A stretch of DNA of 28,891 nt from a virus, in IMG/VR virus record IMGVR_UViG_3300028176_000001, positions 1 through 28,891 of that record; one strand, given 5' to 3'. Every line of letters begins with the position of its first letter. The first letter of the stretch is position 1. The notes under the pieces were generated by a model. It was not told where the DNA came from and made no database searches. It saw nothing but the letters and a program-made list of their open reading frames with translations. The position numbers and the translations under genes are program-made. This document shows, piece by piece, positions 26,989-28,891 of the stretch.

Positions 26989-28891
26989 CTAAGCTGCAGC
27001 CACACAACGCCATTTTGACGTTACCGAGTTCCAAACGAACCCTACATCAAGACGGTCTGTGCTAACCGTTGTTGTTGGTAACGCCACAGTACTGGCTTCA
27101 AAAGACGTTCCCCAAGTTATAGCTCTTGCAGCAGTACCTGTAATTGCTATCCATAATTTCTGACCTACTGTCGGTGTGCCAGAAAGATTGGTGGTAAATG
27201 AGGTTATCGCTTCTGCTTGAGCTGTCAGGCGGTAAATGTCAACGTTATCTGTATTGATTGTTGGGGTTGCTGATGAAGTCGTATTTCCATCTCTTGCAGT
27301 TATTCTCTTATTTGTGAGAGTGTTTGTTGAACTTATTGAAGGGATTACTATTCCCTCAACAGCCAATACCCCCGCTGCCGACCTTGAAAGAGTTGTGTCA
27401 GAAGTATGTCCTAATTCTATTGTCCCAGCGGTAAGTGCGTTTGAAGTCCCTAAAGATAACGGAACGTTAGAAGTTAAAAGTCCTGTTGAATGGGTTAGCG
27501 TAGCATTTCCGTTATTCCAATTTATCACTCCACCATCCGCTAGAAATAAGTCAGACCACATTTTTGTCGCAGAACCCAAGGCAGCTCCATCGGAAGTCCC
27601 CAATAATAGAGCGGCATTTATTGCCGTAGTCCCTAAGTTGTTTAATGTTGTTGTCGCCCCACCACCTGCGGCTGCGGCATCTGCGTAGGCTGTGGTTGCT
27701 AGTTTAGTTGAGTTATCTGCGGCTGCTTGAGTAGTGGCTGTTGTTCCGTTTGGCAGGGCAGGTGTTCCTGAAAGGTTAGCTGCTGTTCCGTCTATGCTTG
27801 TGATACCTGTTAAGACTAAAGCTCCTGAACCTCTATTAAGAGCTACAGAAGTCGTTCCAATATACGTTACGTTATCCAAGTTAGCCACCGTTCCGTCTCT
27901 TGCCTGAAGTGTTTGAGTGTAGGCAGTTGCCCCAGCGTTTGCTGAAGCTACAGCAGTAGTTCCTGTTGAAGAGCCTTTAATCGCAAGTTTTGTAGTATCA
28001 AAAGTCTTTAGCCCTGTTACTGATTGAACCCCTGCGAGTAGCATATCGGCTGTTGAGTTGGCTGCGTTGTCTCCAGAGTTAGTGCCAGAGGTGTTACCAA
28101 TAACTATTTTCTCTGCATCAGTTACATAGTTGTCGTCTGCTCCTAAAGCCGCAGCAAAATCCCCAGTCGCAGCATAAGCGGCAGTTCCTAACGCAGAAGT
28201 AGACCAGCCTATATCAGTTCCATCTGAGATTAGAACCTTACCTGTTGTGCCAAGAGCTAGGCTTGTCCATTTAGGCGTTACACCTTGTCCTGTAATTATA
28301 GAACCCCTTGCAACAGCACCTGCGGTGGTATCACCGTGAGTAGCCGAGAGTAAATCGTGAGCTGTAACAGATTGTAAGGCACTATCAGCCAAAGAACCTT
28401 GAGCTGCAGTTGCAAAATATCCTACATCTTGTGCGGCTGCTGTCCCTAAATCACTCGCAAAAGCGACTTGAGATGGCACTCCTGCAGGGTCATACTCTGA
28501 AGCCAACATATCACCTGTTCCTACTCCTTTTGCGGTTACGATAGGATATCCCAACGTAGTGTTATCAACAGTTATTCCAGTGCCGGCCTGTATCTCCTTA
28601 ACTCCTAGAAATCCGTGTTGCACAAACTCTCCACTCTTTTTAACAGAATCTTCAATCTCTTTTAGACCCCTGATCGCAGACTTATCTAGCCTATCTTCGC
28701 CGGTAAGTAATTCTAGTGAATCTCTAACTTCTTCGCTTAAAACGGGCAGTTTATCAGTTATCTGGTCAATTGTAGGTATTTTGGGTAATAATGCTTTATA
28801 CGCCCTATTAGACGCCTCTGAAGCGATTTTAGCGGTATCTATTACCGGTGTTTTTCCATCCTTGCCGTCTTTTCCATCTTTTCCGTCTTTT
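26989..28891 (-). CDS. Tail fibre, C-terminal part (continues from 246-1)
   Basis: The frame is open from base 28891 and includes upstream codons reading collagen-like GKD triplets (KDGKDGKDGK then KTPVIDT), so the GTG at 28623 is not the true start. A helical linker (about 28860-28630) is followed by repeating fibre sequence (LGTAAAQDVGYFATAAQG, DGTAANLSGTPALPNGTT, TTLNNLGTTAINAALLLG), ending with a domain of the type ITSFTTNLSGTPTVGQKLW...WNSVTSKWRCVAAA, seen in many phage fibres. Joined to 246-1 it gives about 708 residues. It should form a trimeric receptor-binding fibre; its target is unknown. Confidence 0.85.
   Translation of the reverse strand, partial: KDGKDGKDGKDGKTPVIDTAKIASEASNRAYKALLPKIPTIDQITDKLPVLSEEVRDSLELLTGEDRLDKSAIRGLKEIEDSVKKSGEFVQHGFLGVKEIQAGTGITVDNTTLGYPIVTAKGVGTGDMLASEYDPAGVPSQVAFASDLGTAAAQDVGYFATAAQGSLADSALQSVTAHDLLSATHGDTTAGAVARGSIITGQGVTPKWTSLALGTTGKVLISDGTDIGWSTSALGTAAYAATGDFAAALGADDNYVTDAEKIVIGNTSGTNSGDNAANSTADMLLAGVQSVTGLKTFDTTKLAIKGSSTGTTAVASANAGATAYTQTLQARDGTVANLDNVTYIGTTSVALNRGSGALVLTGITSIDGTAANLSGTPALPNGTTATTQAAADNSTKLATTAYADAAAAGGGATTTLNNLGTTAINAALLLGTSDGAALGSATKMWSDLFLADGGVINWNNGNATLTHSTGLLTSNVPLSLGTSNALTAGTIELGHTSDTTLSRSAAGVLAVEGIVIPSISSTNTLTNKRITARDGNTTSSATPTINTDNVDIYRLTAQAEAITSFTTNLSGTPTVGQKLWIAITGTAARAITWGTSFEASTVALPTTTVSTDRLDVGFVWNSVTSKWRCVAAA
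28870..28891. repeat. Right copy of 22-bp terminal direct repeat
   Basis: Identical to 1-22; see the left copy. It lies in the collagen-like repeat, so a chance match there is possible, but the two halves of one fibre gene meet in frame across it. Confidence 0.8.

Noticed and set aside
27236-27688. 150-residue plus-strand frame
   Set aside because: Antisense to the tail-fibre gene; repetitive Ala/Val/Pro composition is the mirror of the fibre's Gly/Thr/Ala repeats.
28624-28891. GTG at 28623 as the true start of the fibre gene
   Set aside because: The frame stays open upstream through collagen-like codons to the contig end and joins the fragment at 1-246, which has an ATG.
1-28891. tRNA genes, integrase, CRISPR array
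   Set aside because: No TTCGA-type T-arm with cloverleaf partners, no recombinase motifs, and the only short tandem repeats are collagen-like coding triplets rather than repeat-spacer units.

Overview
The window reads as one complete, circular phage-type genome. The first 22 bases (1-22) are repeated exactly as the last 22 (28870-28891). A tail-fibre gene runs off the left edge with a start and no stop, and enters from the right edge with a stop and no start. Joining the ends gives a circle of about 28,869 bp. Every convincing gene lies on the minus strand, so transcription runs from high to low coordinates. The sequence is AT-rich. I see no integrase, repressor, tRNA, rRNA, CRISPR array or DNA polymerase, so a virulent or host-dependent small phage is likelier than a prophage. 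There are portal, adaptor and beta-rich stabilisation-like proteins but no tape-measure, sheath or tail-tube gene, which points to a short-tailed (podovirus-like) virion. The host is not identifiable. Promoters look sigma70-like, while nearly all genes lack a Shine-Dalgarno sequence.

Layout in transcription order. The early/regulatory block starts at a strong promoter (23034-23062): a replication initiator-like protein, an HNH endonuclease fused to a methyltransferase N-terminus, a complete C5 cytosine methyltransferase, then many small genes including a YopX-like protein, a DPPY-type DNA methyltransferase, a NinG-like HNH protein and several one-helix membrane peptides. It ends at an intrinsic terminator (16118-16147). 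The late block follows: small and large terminase, portal, scaffold, major capsid protein, connector and tail proteins with an inserted HNH gene, two probable internal virion proteins, the collagen-containing fibre across the contig junction, and a DUF2341/LamG surface protein. The lysis block (25.5-23.1 kb) has an XhlA-like membrane protein, a transglutaminase-fold protein, a holin and a membrane-anchored lytic transglycosylase.

The most notable signals are not ordinary genes. (1) The HNH gene at 22003-22410 begins with the same 11 residues as the adjacent cytosine methyltransferase, but 8 of the 11 codons differ synonymously, as if a homing element split the gene and supplied a recoded N-terminus. 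(2) A 430-nt gene-free, G+C-richer segment (24526-24952) has its own consensus promoter and many perfect helices, and looks like a large structured non-coding RNA. (3) At least five H-type pseudoknots with unrelated sequences but similar geometry sit just upstream of start codons, two of them at the predicted 5' ends of promoter-driven transcripts. (4) A cluster of single-helix membrane microproteins fills gaps between larger genes. Protein function calls rest on motif recognition by eye, not on a database search.
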